Below are positions 19,438-28,448 of a stretch of DNA of 64,000 nucleotides, one piece after another; within the stretch, counting starts at the first letter, position 1; the number at the start of each line of letters is the position of its first letter. Source of the DNA: Pectobacterium zantedeschiae. GTDB lineage: Bacteria; Pseudomonadota; Gammaproteobacteria; Enterobacterales; Enterobacteriaceae. Under the pieces are notes generated by a model. It worked only from the letters and a program-made list of their open reading frames with translations, did not search any database and was not told where the DNA came from. The DNA lies in NCBI RefSeq assembly GCF_004137795.1, contig NZ_NWTM01000001.1, positions 2,948,035 through 3,012,034 of the forward strand, read 5' to 3'. The translations under genes and the position numbers were made by a program.

Positions 19438-21063
19438 TTATTTATTTTGAATACTAAGTTGGGTCTGAATGCGCTGACGGAGTGATTTCTTATCAATCTT
19501 GCCGACCGGTGTGACGGGCAAGGTGTCGATCATCTCGAAGCGGTCCGGCAATTTGAATTCAGCAATACCCTGATTGCGGAGATATTTTCTTAACGTGATG
19601 GCTTTCAGTGAGGCGTCGCTAACCACCAGAAAAGCACAGCTTTTTTCACCCATGACCGGATCGGGCATGGAGACCAGCGCGGCATGGAGAATGCCGTCAT
19701 GTTTGAGCAGCAGGTTTTCAATCTCTTCGGCAGCGATCTTTTCACCGCCTCGGTTAATCTGATCCTTCTCCCGCCCGACCACGCGCAAATAGCCATCCTC
19801 GGTCATCTGCACCACATCGCCCGAGTGGTAAAAACCTTCGCTGTCGAAAGCGCGGGCATTGTGCTCCGGGCTGCGGTAATAGCCGCGGAAGGTATACGGG
19901 CCGCGCGTCGCCAATAACCCCGCCTCTCCCTTCGCCACCGGATTACCGTCTCGGTCTAATACCTTCACTTCATCGTCTGGACTCATCGGGTAGCCCTGCG
20001 TGGTAAAGATATGCTCGTCGCTGTCATCCAGTCGGGTGTAGTTCACCAACCCTTCTGCCATCCCGAGCACTTGTTGCAACTGACAGCCCAGTACCGCCGG
20101 GATACGACGGGCAACGGTTTCACTCAGCTTCGCCCCACCCACCTGTAAGAGCTTCAGGCTACGCAGCGCTTTTCCAAACTGCTCTGCTGCCTGAATCCAC
20201 AGCGCAGCAGCGGGCGGCACTAGCGAAGTCATATCGATCTGATGACGTTCGATCAGCGGGAAACAGGTCATTGCCCCCGGATCGGGCGCCAGCACGACGC
20301 GTCCACCAGCGTAAAAAACACCCAGTGAACCGGGTGAACTTAACGGGAAGTTATGCGGCGCAGGTAACGCACACAGATAGCGGGTTTGTGGCGTCAGCGC
20401 GCAGATTTCCACGCTGCGGCGCACACTGTAGTAGTAATCGTCATGGGTACGGGGAATCAGCTTCGGCGTACCGGTACTACCGCCAGAAAGCTGGAAGAAG
20501 GCAACTTGCCCCGGTGCAGAAGGCTGATACTGGCTAGACGACGGCTGCGGTTGCAGCCAGTCCACCAGACTATGCCCAAGCGGGCTGTCGCCAAGCATCA
20601 CCACGGTTTTCAGACCAGGGACCTGCGTTTGTATCCGATCCAAAAACTCACCGTTGCCAAACAGCGGATGTTCGGCCGATGCGATCAACAAACGTGGTTC
20701 GATCTGCGTGGCGTACGACAGTAGTTCAAGCTTGTTGTGGCTGAATAGCGCGTTAACTGGCGCGACTCCCATTTTCAGCAACGCAAAAAAGGTCAGGTAA
20801 AATTCGGCCACGTTCGGCAACTGCACCAGCGCTGTGTCACCACCGCGCAGGCCACTTTCCGTCAGGCGGGATGCCAGAGCTGAAGATTGCTGATCCAATT
20901 CCCGATAGCTCCACTGACGTTCGCCGCACACGACAGCAACCGCATCTGGCTGTGTCAACAGATGACGTTCCCAAGAATCCGTTAACGGCAAACCGACCCA
21001 GTACCCCTTGTTGCGATAACGCTGTGCCAACTCCTCGGGCCAAGGCGTAAATTCAATGCTCAT
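19438..21063 (-). CDS. entE: 2,3-dihydroxybenzoate-AMP ligase EntE
   Basis: 541 residues. It activates 2,3-dihydroxybenzoate with ATP and transfers it to the EntB carrier domain. The sequence follows E. coli EntE throughout: [17 protein letters not shown] start, [17 protein letters not shown] phosphate-binding loop, [14 protein letters not shown] aryl-pocket region, [27 protein letters not shown] hinge, and the catalytic Lys in [12 protein letters not shown] near the C-terminus. The start ATG overlaps the entC stop as ATGA, indicating translational coupling. Confidence 0.96.
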   Translation of the reverse strand: MSIEFTPWPEELAQRYRNKGYWVGLPLTDSWERHLLTQPDAVAVVCGERQWSYRELDQQSSALASRLTESGLRGGDTALVQLPNVAEFYLTFFALLKMGVAPVNALFSHNKLELLSYATQIEPRLLIASAEHPLFGNGEFLDRIQTQVPGLKTVVMLGDSPLGHSLVDWLQPQPSSSQYQPSAPGQVAFFQLSGGSTGTPKLIPRTHDDYYYSVRRSVEICALTPQTRYLCALPAPHNFPLSSPGSLGVFYAGGRVVLAPDPGAMTCFPLIERHQIDMTSLVPPAAALWIQAAEQFGKALRSLKLLQVGGAKLSETVARRIPAVLGCQLQQVLGMAEGLVNYTRLDDSDEHIFTTQGYPMSPDDEVKVLDRDGNPVAKGEAGLLATRGPYTFRGYYRSPEHNARAFDSEGFYHSGDVVQMTEDGYLRVVGREKDQINRGGEKIAAEEIENLLLKHDGILHAALVSMPDPVMGEKSCAFLVVSDASLKAITLRKYLRNQGIAEFKLPDRFEMIDTLPVTPVGKIDKKSLRQRIQTQLSIQNK

Positions 21064-22256
21064 AGTCCATCCACATCTGAGTTAAGCCCAAACGCATTCA
21101 ACATCGTGTTTAATTTAGCGGCGGTTTCAGCCCATTCATCCTCGGGAACAGATGCCTCAACAATGCCCGCACCAGCAAACAGGCGGACTTTATTGTGTTT
21201 GATGGTGCCGCAGCGAATGGCTATCGCCCATTCACCATCGCCATTGGCATCACACCAGCCGACGATGCCACTGAACACGCCACGATCGTGCGGTTCCAGT
21301 TCGGCGATCAGTTGGCGTGCTTCCTGCGTGGGGAAGCCGCACAGAGCAGGGGTAGGATGTAGCTGACAGGCGACCTGAAGTGCCGTCATATCCGGGTTCG
21401 CCAGTTCACCGCTGATCGCAGTGGATAAGTGCCACATTGAGGCAGTGCTCATCAGCGAAGGAGCGGAAGGAACGGTTAACGACGCGCACAGCGGAATCAG
21501 GCGTTGACGAATGTCGTCTACCACCAGCTTATGCTCGTGCTTGTCTTTTACGGAATTCAGCAAACGCTGGCTGTTCAGATAGTCCAGATATTCATCGTTC
21601 ATCCGTCGTGCCGAACCCGCCAGCGGATTAGAGACAATCACATTCCCCTGCTTGCGCAACAGCAGTTCCGGGCTGGCACCCAGTAACACCGAACCATCCG
21701 GGAGCGGCAGCGAGAAGTGGTATCCCCCCGCGTTCTGCACCATCAGGTTGTTGAGGATCGTTTGCGCCTTAATGGGGCTCGCCAGTTCAATATCCAGAAT
21801 TCGTGACAGCACTGCCTTGCTCAGTTCACCACGGCGAAAGCGTTCAACGGCCTCTGCCACGATGGACTTGAACTGACATTCGCCCGGGACGCTGTTTAGC
21901 GTTAACACGTTAGGCGCCGCAGCCGTGTGCTTACGAGCACGGCTAACGAGTTCAGATTTCGTTGTAACGGTATAACTATCAGGGATATAGAGACAAGATG
22001 GTTGCGTGGTATCAAAAGGAATCGCCCCCACAGCAATAGGCAGTGACTGCCCAGCCTGACGCGCTCGCTGGAACGCCTGCGCAATGGCAGAACTAAACCC
22101 ATCATCATGCGAGCCGGGAACACAAACAGGGGACGAAATACGTTCAAATAGGCCGGAAGTAGCAAGGCTTCGGTGTTCAGATGCATATAAAAAAGCGGTC
22201 TGTTCCGAATAGGTTAGCCCGCTAAATGTTTCAGTTTTTGTAATCAGTGTATCCAC
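21060..22256 (-). CDS. entC: Isochorismate synthase EntC
   Basis: 398 residues, first gene of the leftward siderophore operon. It converts chorismate to isochorismate, Mg2+-dependent. It starts at a GTG (22256) with AGGAG seven bases upstream; no ATG fits better. MST-family features are in the C-terminal half: [74 protein letters not shown], and ERGVFSG-like [25 protein letters not shown]. Length is close to E. coli EntC (391). The upstream region carries a Fur-box-like palindrome, so iron repression of the whole operon is likely. Confidence 0.95.
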   Translation of the reverse strand: MDTLITKTETFSGLTYSEQTAFLYASEHRSLATSGLFERISSPVCVPGSHDDGFSSAIAQAFQRARQAGQSLPIAVGAIPFDTTQPSCLYIPDSYTVTTKSELVSRARKHTAAAPNVLTLNSVPGECQFKSIVAEAVERFRRGELSKAVLSRILDIELASPIKAQTILNNLMVQNAGGYHFSLPLPDGSVLLGASPELLLRKQGNVIVSNPLAGSARRMNDEYLDYLNSQRLLNSVKDKHEHKLVVDDIRQRLIPLCASLTVPSAPSLMSTASMWHLSTAISGELANPDMTALQVACQLHPTPALCGFPTQEARQLIAELEPHDRGVFSGIVGWCDANGDGEWAIAIRCGTIKHNKVRLFAGAGIVEASVPEDEWAETAAKLNTMLNAFGLNSDVDGL

Positions 22257-22289
22257 AAGACAGCTCCTGCGCTCGCAAATTAAATACCA

Positions 22290-22312
22290 ATGATTATTAA
22301 AATCATTATCAT
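22290..22312 (-). promoter_or_regulatory. Fur-box-like operator in front of entC operon
   Basis: On the minus strand the site reads ATGATAATGATTTT then AATAATCAT, closely matching the GATAATGATAATCATTATC consensus as overlapping NAT(A/T)AT hexamers. It lies 34 bases upstream of the entC GTG. A plausible minus-strand promoter, TTGACC (22354-22359) with TAATTT (22330-22335), is just upstream, placing the operator over the early transcribed region. Confidence 0.75.
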
Positions 22313-22492
22313 TTATATTAAGCGCAGTTAAATTACACTGAAGTAACGCGTTCGGTCAATCCTTCCACAGAATAGTCATTCACGCCCATTTATTGGGGGT
22401 TATATTGATGTTAATCAATTTTATTGTTCATCTTTCACAACCGTTAATGGTTAGCAATAAGAATGTATTGATTATAAAACCCACATCACAAA

Positions 22493-22514
22493 TGATAATG
22501 AAAATGGTTATCAT
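22493..22514 (+). promoter_or_regulatory. Fur-box-like operator in front of MFS exporter/receptor unit
   Basis: Palindrome ATGATAATGAAAATGG then TTATCATT, flanked by AAA and TTG, in the AT-rich divergent intergenic region 74 bases before the exporter start. Together with the site at 22290-22312 it suggests that both divergent transcripts are iron-repressed. Confidence 0.72.
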
Positions 22515-22587
22515 TTGTTGTCAGTAAAATTAAGCTGCGCTAGACTGCGAAAATATTTTACTAACTGTGTCTAAATGTGAGCCTGTC

Positions 22588-23847
22588 ATGGATGAAAGCA
22601 TGTACCGCCCGCACACCCGATCTGTTGTGCATCTGGCGTTGCTCATCAACATGCTTTCCCTCGGTAGCTTGATGATGGTGATGCCGTTAGGTCCCGATTT
22701 CATCAGCGCCCTGTCCATGGATGCCAAGAACATTGGCTACATTAGCGGCGGTGCAACGTTTGCCTCTGCCATCGTCGGCTTCCTCGCCGCTCCTTATCTA
22801 GACAGATTTAATCGTAAACATGCCCTGATCGTTCTACTGACGCTGCGTTTCGGCCTGACAGCGGCATGCATGTTTGCCACCAGCCAAACCCATCTTTTGC
22901 TGCTATTCATTCTGGCGGGCTGTGTTGCAGGGCCAGCATCCGGCGTCTTGATGGCAGCGGTTGTCGATATTGTGCCAGCCAACGAACGTGGAAAGCAGTT
23001 AGCTTATGTCGGCATGAGTTTTTCACTCGCGGCCATTGTTATCATGCCGCTGTCGCTGGAGTTGGCTCACCGTATTAACTGGCAAGCACCGTTTTACACG
23101 TTCGGCCTCGGCGGCCTGCTGCTGGTGTTGTTAGTGCTGTGGCTGTTCCCTTCCATGCCACCGACACGCCGGGTTCAACAAAACCTTGCACCCAGTAAAG
23201 CACCGACCTCGGTATTACATGACTTGCTGGCCTCTCCCCTTTTTGTGCTGGGGCTGACGGTGATTTCGTTACAAATGTTCGGACACTTCCTGCTAATCCC
23301 TCACTTTTCCAATTATTTTCAGTTCAATCTCGCTTTCCCGCGGGATGATATTTCCCTGCTTTACCTCTGCGGCGGACTGGCAAGCATGGTGACCATGCAA
23401 CTGTGCGGCAATTTGCTGGATCGAGGCTATGCCAGTAGGACGATCGTGGTAACGACACTGCTGCTGGCCGTTGTCATTCTCTGCGGTTTTGTTCTGCCCT
23501 TTTCGCTTTCCCTGTATCTGGTATTCACCCTATTCATGGCACTCAGTGCGGCACGTTCCAGCAGCACGCTGGCGATTACCGCAGGTATTCCAATGCAGCA
23601 TCAGCGCGCTGCATTCATGTCCTATCAGGGAACCGCAGCCAACGTGGCCTCGGGGCTAGCCAGTGTCGCCTCTGCCGCTTATCTAAGCACCTCAGCAGAG
23701 GGAAGAATTAACGGATTCTCACAGCTCGCCATCGCCAGCACCGTTTTTGCGCTGGCTGCCATGCTGCTGACCATGCGCCTGATTCCACAGTTGGCTGAAC
23801 GCGGCCGAAAAATGGCAGCACGCCAGCCAGCACAGGTAAACCGATAG
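22588..23847 (+). CDS. MFS transporter, probable siderophore exporter (EntS-like role)
   Basis: About 419 residues with twelve hydrophobic segments. The first helix is LALLINMLSLGSLMMVMPLG, and the MFS loop-2 motif appears as DRFNRKHALI after helix 2. The start is uncertain: the ATG at 22588 has GTGAG upstream; a GTG at 22567 (426 aa) and an ATG at 22600 are alternatives. Divergent from entC across shared Fur-box-like sites and followed 74 bases later by the TonB receptor. The usual MFS partner of catechol siderophore operons is an exporter (EntS in enterobactin), so I infer secretion of the finished siderophore across the inner membrane. General drug efflux cannot be excluded from sequence alone. 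Confidence 0.8.
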   Translation: MDESMYRPHTRSVVHLALLINMLSLGSLMMVMPLGPDFISALSMDAKNIGYISGGATFASAIVGFLAAPYLDRFNRKHALIVLLTLRFGLTAACMFATSQTHLLLLFILAGCVAGPASGVLMAAVVDIVPANERGKQLAYVGMSFSLAAIVIMPLSLELAHRINWQAPFYTFGLGGLLLVLLVLWLFPSMPPTRRVQQNLAPSKAPTSVLHDLLASPLFVLGLTVISLQMFGHFLLIPHFSNYFQFNLAFPRDDISLLYLCGGLASMVTMQLCGNLLDRGYASRTIVVTTLLLAVVILCGFVLPFSLSLYLVFTLFMALSAARSSSTLAITAGIPMQHQRAAFMSYQGTAANVASGLASVASAAYLSTSAEGRINGFSQLAIASTVFALAAMLLTMRLIPQLAERGRKMAARQPAQVNR

Positions 23848-23921
23848 ACTCACGCAACGAGTGGGTCGGCAGTGAATAACTTACGGGGATGTTTTTTCTA
23901 CTATTTGATGGGGTTTTTGAC

Positions 23922-25868
23922 ATGCAGCTAAAATCGGAAAGTCGTTGTTCACATCATCATTTCCCACACAGCAAGGTGTATAGCGCCCTGCTGGTGGCCG
24001 GGTTACTGGCACTGCCTGCGCTCGCACAGGCAGAAAACGCAGCAGATGAAAAAATCGTCGTGACAGCCACGCAGACGAAACACACGACGCTGAGCGCTCC
24101 AGCCAGCGTCTCTGTCATCACTCGCGCCGAACTGGAAAAGATGTCGGTGAATAACGTTTCCGACGCGGTGAAAAAGCTGCCGGGCATTAATATCAACCCC
24201 TCTACCACCTATGGTCGTAACGAAATCAAGATCCGTGGTATGCGGGCTGACTACACGTTGCTGCTGGTGAATGGCCGCCGTATCAATGCTCAAGAATCTC
24301 TCGCGACCGATATGGGGAATGATTTCGACCTTAGCTCCATTCCTATGTCGGCGATTGAACGTATCGAAGTCATTCGTGGCCCGATGTCTTCCCTCTACGG
24401 TGCTGATGCGCTGGGCGGTGTGGTAAACGTAATTCTACGCCAGCCGGGAGAGAAAGTGGCTGGCGAACTTGGCTATAACTTTGAAGCACCGACCGAAGGC
24501 TCAGGCGGCGATCATAATCGTCTAAATGGCTACATCAGCGGGCCATTGATAGAAAATACGTTGCTGGGTAGTTTGATTGTCGACGGCGGTAAACGTGACG
24601 CCTGGCGTACCGAGCAATCCAAGAATCGCAACTCAGATGCCTTGGAAAAACGCGATAACTACAGCGTTCTAGGTAACCTGACATGGTTGATCGATTCCCA
24701 GCAGAGCCTGGATTTTGATGCGACCTATACCAAAGATGATCGCTTCGTCGATTGGAATAACTCTGGCGCAACAGCTCACAATACGCAAAAACTTGATCGC
24801 CTCGGTCTGGGACTAACGCATAACGGTAGCTGGGAAAATATCGATACTCGGCTGCGCTACTACTATGAAAAAATCGATTTAATGGATAATTCTGAGCTTA
24901 ATAAAGGCATTGCCGATATTACCCAGAATAATCAGACGGTTGATGGGCAGATTTCTGGCTATTTAGGCGACCACCTGCTGACTGGCGGCGGTGAATACCG
25001 CATCACTTCCTTAGAACACAGCATGAACCTGAAAAATGGCAAAGTGGACGTTAATCAGAGCGCCCTATTCTTACAGGATGAGTTCAAGCTCGCTGATTTA
25101 GCCCTCACCTTTGGTGGTCGTGTCGACCACCACGAGGTCTACGGCACCGAATTCAGCCCACGCGCCTACGCCACGTATAGTTTGACCGATAACTGGGTTA
25201 TAAAAGGCGGCGTGAATAAGGCATTTAAAGCGCCAACCCTCGCTCAATTTACCAAAGGCTATACAAAAGCAGCATGCCGCGGTCAATGCTACATCGTCGG
25301 TAACCCTGACCTGAAGGCTGAAACATCCATCAGCTATGAACTGGGCACTGCCTACGAGTCTGAGCATTTCGGCACGGGTGTTACCCTGTTTAATAATGAC
25401 ATCAAGGATATGATTCAAACCAATTCCCTAACACGAACCTATGAAAACGTGAGTAAAGCGCGTGTGCAAGGAATCGAGACCTCATTCTGGGTCGATGTAA
25501 CAGAGGATTTGAACTGGACCACCAACTGGACGGTGGTTGATGCAGAAGATCGCACGACCAGAAAGCGCCTGAAGCAGACGCCAAAAAACACGGTTAACAC
25601 TCAGTTGAATTGGCAGGCATTGGATAACCTCTCTACCTACGTGTCCTACCAGTACACCAGTAACCAATTTTTGCGTGATAAAGAGACATATAAAACACGC
25701 GGCTTTAACACCGTGGATATCGGTGCCACCTATACGCCAGTTAAAAACGTGGACCTTAAGCTGGGCGTGACTAACCTGACCAACGAAAAACGGGACTACG
25801 TTGCTACCGATATCGACTATTTCCTGTCTGGACGGACAGTGTACGGCGGCGTTAGCTATAAGTTCTGA
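23922..25868 (+). CDS. TonB-dependent catecholate siderophore receptor, CirA-like
   Basis: About 648 residues from the ATG at 23922 (GGGG eight bases upstream); an upstream start at 23889 would add an unlikely leader. Signal peptide with a cut near LALPALAQA-EN, then a TonB box (DEKIVVTA), plug domain (APASVSVITRAELEKM, KIRGMRADYTLLLVNGRRIN, SSIPMSAIERIEVIRGPMSSLYGADALGGVVNVI) and a 22-strand barrel ending in aromatic-terminated GVSYKF. The extracellular CRGQC loop before NPDLKAETS matches the equivalent pair in E. coli CirA, the receptor for linear catecholates. Co-directional with the exporter and probably Fur-controlled with it. In Aeromonas a receptor (FstC) accompanies the amonabactin genes; this protein likely plays that role. 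No periplasmic binding protein or ABC importer is nearby. Confidence 0.92.
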   Translation: MQLKSESRCSHHHFPHSKVYSALLVAGLLALPALAQAENAADEKIVVTATQTKHTTLSAPASVSVITRAELEKMSVNNVSDAVKKLPGININPSTTYGRNEIKIRGMRADYTLLLVNGRRINAQESLATDMGNDFDLSSIPMSAIERIEVIRGPMSSLYGADALGGVVNVILRQPGEKVAGELGYNFEAPTEGSGGDHNRLNGYISGPLIENTLLGSLIVDGGKRDAWRTEQSKNRNSDALEKRDNYSVLGNLTWLIDSQQSLDFDATYTKDDRFVDWNNSGATAHNTQKLDRLGLGLTHNGSWENIDTRLRYYYEKIDLMDNSELNKGIADITQNNQTVDGQISGYLGDHLLTGGGEYRITSLEHSMNLKNGKVDVNQSALFLQDEFKLADLALTFGGRVDHHEVYGTEFSPRAYATYSLTDNWVIKGGVNKAFKAPTLAQFTKGYTKAACRGQCYIVGNPDLKAETSISYELGTAYESEHFGTGVTLFNNDIKDMIQTNSLTRTYENVSKARVQGIETSFWVDVTEDLNWTTNWTVVDAEDRTTRKRLKQTPKNTVNTQLNWQALDNLSTYVSYQYTSNQFLRDKETYKTRGFNTVDIGATYTPVKNVDLKLGVTNLTNEKRDYVATDIDYFLSGRTVYGGVSYKF

Positions 25869-25897
25869 TGCCTGCCAGCTCTCATAAATAGCTCTGT

Positions 25898-25919
25898 GCC
25901 CGCTAACGCGGGCTTTTTT
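25898..25919. terminator. Intrinsic terminator after the receptor gene
   Basis: GCCCGC-TAAC-GCGGGC followed by TTTTTT on the plus strand, abutting the stop codon of the convergent entD-like gene. Confidence 0.9.
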
Positions 25920-25920
25920 A

Positions 25921-26637
25921 TTAGCAGCAGATGAAGGTGGTGACGTCGTACTCTCTCAGCAGGTACGCGCCTTTAAAACGGCGTCCGGCGTAAAACGTCG
26001 GTGTCAGATCGGTCAGCAGTTCCAGCTCAAATTCGCGTTTGGTGATATCCAGCGCCACCAGTCTGGCATCCAGAAAATCGAAGTAGTGCCGAACCTGCGG
26101 GTAAAGCGCCTTGAATAGGCTTTCTTTCGCCGAGAAACTGACCGTAAGCAAACAGCTAAATCCCTCTTCTCGCTCCTGAAACCACTGGAACTCTTCATCG
26201 CCAATGATGCCGGGCCATAGTGATTGTGCACGCTCGTCGGATATAAATCCTTCAATATCAACCCCCACACACGACACCTCGTCGCTACGCAAATGTGCGG
26301 CGCAGAGCACGCTGTCTTTATTGTGGCTCAGTGAACCTGCAACGTTTCCCGGCCACTGCGGCGAGCGGTCTTCCCCACTATGTAGAATAAAATCGGGATG
26401 ACCCAGCTTGTCCAATACGCGTTTGGCCAGACAACGTCCCGCCAGAAATTCAGCGCGTCGTTTCGGCACGGCACGCTCTAGGGCGTCGGAAAAAGGAATG
26501 TTTGCCTCAGCAAAAAGCGCGTCGTCATAGGCAGATAAATGGAAATGGCAGCGAGCAGTAATACCTGGGTAGGCGGCACCGTCCGTTGCCCGTGGAAAAG
26601 TAATCCATTCAACATCATCAATAAAAGCAGAAAGCAT
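25921..26637 (-). CDS. entD: 4'-phosphopantetheinyl transferase, EntD-type
   Basis: About 238 residues from the ATG at 26637 (GGAGTG upstream); a TTG at 26655 would add six residues. It transfers the phosphopantetheine arm of CoA to carrier-domain serines. Family motifs: RRAEFLAGR near residue 70, GSLSHNKDSVLCA, VGVDIEGF (metal-binding Asp/Glu) and FSAKESLFKALYP (catalytic Glu-Ser-Lys region). This is the enterobactin-synthetase D subfamily rather than Sfp or AcpS. It is convergent with the receptor and would activate EntB, the C-A-PCP protein and both carriers of the large synthetase. No clear Fur site was found immediately upstream. Confidence 0.92.
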   Translation of the reverse strand: MLSAFIDDVEWITFPRATDGAAYPGITARCHFHLSAYDDALFAEANIPFSDALERAVPKRRAEFLAGRCLAKRVLDKLGHPDFILHSGEDRSPQWPGNVAGSLSHNKDSVLCAAHLRSDEVSCVGVDIEGFISDERAQSLWPGIIGDEEFQWFQEREEGFSCLLTVSFSAKESLFKALYPQVRHYFDFLDARLVALDITKREFELELLTDLTPTFYAGRRFKGAYLLREYDVTTFICC

Positions 26638-26733
26638 GTCACTCCACTCAGGCAAGCATATCGCACCAACATTCAGTAAACATCGCGTAGACCGCGCTTA
26701 AACCCTGAAAAACGTGAGGGATTTAAACGAACA

Positions 26734-26755
26734 ATGGGCGACTTTCGCCGCCCAT
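26734..26755 (-). terminator. Hairpin downstream of the nucleoside transporter gene
   Basis: ATGGGCG, an eight-base loop, then CGCCCAT, 33 bases past the transporter stop. The following T-tract is poor, so terminator function is only likely. Confidence 0.45.
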
Positions 26756-26787
26756 CATCTCGCTACTGCAAGAATGCCTGGTTACAT

Positions 26788-28065
26788 TTACAGAGCCAAA
26801 AAGAACCCTGCGATGCAGGCGCTCATCAGGTTAGAAAGCGTACCTGCCGCAACCGCTTTCAAACCAAAGCGGGCAATATCCTGACGCCGAGTCGGTGCCA
26901 TACTGCCCAAACCTCCAATAAGAATAGCAATAGAAGAAAGGTTAGCAAAGCCACACAGCGCGAACGAAATCACAGCTTTGGTATGATCCGACAGAACCTG
27001 CAAACCAGCGGCTTGTACCACGTCATCTGCTTTCAGATATTCACTGAAATTCAAGTAAGCAACGAACTCATTAACGATAAGTTTTTGACCAATGAACGAC
27101 CCCGCAACGGTTGCTTCACTCCACGGAATACCGATCAGGAATGCAACGGGCGCAAAGCACCAGCCTAGAATCAGCTCCAGCGATAATTGCGGGTAGTCAA
27201 ACCAGCCGCCAATCCCCCCCAGAATGCCATTCAACACAGCAATCAGAGCAATAAACGCCAGCAGCATCGCACCTACATTCAGCGCCAGCTGCATACCGGA
27301 AGCGGCACCGCTTGCCGCTGCATCGATGACGTTAGCCGGACGATCGTCTTCATCAACAAAGCCAACCATCTCATCATGGTCGTGCGTTTTTTCCGTTTCT
27401 GGCACCATCAGTTTGGCAAACAGCAATCCGCCGGGTGCAGCCATGAAGGAGGCCGCAATCAGGTATTCCAACGGCACACCCATTTGGGCATAGCCTGCCA
27501 TCACAGCACCGGCAATGGATGCCAGACCACCACACATCACCGCAAACAGCTCTGATTGCGTCATGTTGGCAATATACGGACGAACCACCAGCGGCGCTTC
27601 TGTTTGGCCGACAAAGATATTTGCCGTCGCAGAGAGCGATTCAGTACGGGACGTTCCCAGCAGTTTCTGCAACCCGCCACCGAGTACCTTGATGACCAAC
27701 TGCATAATGCCCATGTAGTACAACACGGCGATAAGGGAAGAGAAAAAGACAATAATCGGCAATACGCGAAGCGCGAAAACAAATCCGCCGCCGCCAAATA
27801 CCTCAAACATTTTGTCGGAGACCAAACCACCAAACATGAACGATACGCCTTGATTTCCGTAGGCGATAACGTTTGCTACACCACCCGTCAAACCCTCCAG
27901 AATCTTGCGCCCTACTGGTACATACAGCACCAATGCGCCAATACCGATCTGAAGAATGAATGCACCGGCTACGGTGCGCAATCTGATAGCTTTACGGTTA
28001 TTGGACAACATAACCGCGCACAGTATCAGAACAATCATGCCGATGAGACTCATAACGAGTTGCAT
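26788..28065 (-). CDS. NupC/NupX-family concentrative nucleoside transporter
   Basis: 425 residues from the ATG at 28065 (AGGGA upstream); the longer open frame adds an implausible polar leader. Ion-coupled nucleoside uptake across the inner membrane. Family marks: [15 protein letters not shown] in the N-terminal domain, gate motif TNIFxGQTExPL-like in [31 protein letters not shown], and [16 protein letters not shown] followed by [13 protein letters not shown] near the C-terminus. About ten hydrophobic segments. Spacing and wording are closer to E. coli NupX/YeiM than to NupC. A CRP-like site lies ~290 bases upstream, with a dispersed repeat between it and the start, so catabolite control is plausible. 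Confidence 0.88.
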   Translation of the reverse strand: MQLVMSLIGMIVLILCAVMLSNNRKAIRLRTVAGAFILQIGIGALVLYVPVGRKILEGLTGGVANVIAYGNQGVSFMFGGLVSDKMFEVFGGGGFVFALRVLPIIVFFSSLIAVLYYMGIMQLVIKVLGGGLQKLLGTSRTESLSATANIFVGQTEAPLVVRPYIANMTQSELFAVMCGGLASIAGAVMAGYAQMGVPLEYLIAASFMAAPGGLLFAKLMVPETEKTHDHDEMVGFVDEDDRPANVIDAAASGAASGMQLALNVGAMLLAFIALIAVLNGILGGIGGWFDYPQLSLELILGWCFAPVAFLIGIPWSEATVAGSFIGQKLIVNEFVAYLNFSEYLKADDVVQAAGLQVLSDHTKAVISFALCGFANLSSIAILIGGLGSMAPTRRQDIARFGLKAVAAGTLSNLMSACIAGFFLAL

Positions 28066-28152
28066 GTACAGTTCCCTATAACGCGTGAAAAAAGTGAAAT
28101 CATAAGAAAAAACCATTTCGCCAGAGTGATAAACACGCGCTGGCGAACTAAC

Positions 28153-28280
28153 CCTATACGCTAAATAGTTCAAGTTTCAGACAGGCGGCAAGCAAGGGAA
28201 TCCCGATGCGCTTACACAAGTAAGTGATTCGGGTGACCTAGAGTAGCCAACGTACCTGTAACGTGAAGTATGACGAGTAT
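28153..28280. repeat. Dispersed intergenic repeat, long form (~128 bp)
   Basis: Read on the minus strand it begins ACTCGTCATACTTCACGTTAC, has an inner GAATCACTTACTT / TCGGGATTCCCTT section and ends CTTGAACTATTTAGCGTATAG. I recognise this pattern as an ERIC-like repeat common between genes in Pectobacterium and relatives. Its ends recur at 29660-29712. It contributes no gene and sits in the leader of the nucleoside transporter gene. Confidence 0.7.
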
Positions 28281-28353
28281 AAAGAGTGGCCCCTGAAGGT
28301 CGCTAATTTATGTCACAAATACATACAACATCGAACAGTCAAAAACACCGAAT

Positions 28354-28369
28354 AGTGATCTTGATCACA
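28354..28369. promoter_or_regulatory. CRP-binding-site-like palindrome
   Basis: AGTGA-TCTTGA-TCACA matches the CRP consensus TGTGA-N6-TCACA at nine of ten positions. A half-site TGTGACATAAA on the minus strand (about 28306-28316) lies ~45 bases further towards the transporter gene, an arrangement reminiscent of CRP/CytR-controlled nucleoside transporter promoters. Confidence 0.6.
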
Positions 28370-28448
28370 ATTTTGTGGTTGGTATATGAAATTGAAATGG
28401 ATGTTCTGTTTGTTGTTCCACAGAAATAAGAGAAAAGCAGAAGCTGCA

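Noticed and set aside
6155-22256. Reading the siderophore island as an enterobactin or chrysobactin operon
   Set aside because: There is no single EntF-type synthetase with a thioesterase, entA is separated from entB, and an extra E-containing synthetase and free A domain are present.
27556-28164. 202-codon plus-strand frame opposite the nucleoside transporter
   Set aside because: Antisense to a well-supported membrane protein gene; no domain and no start signal.
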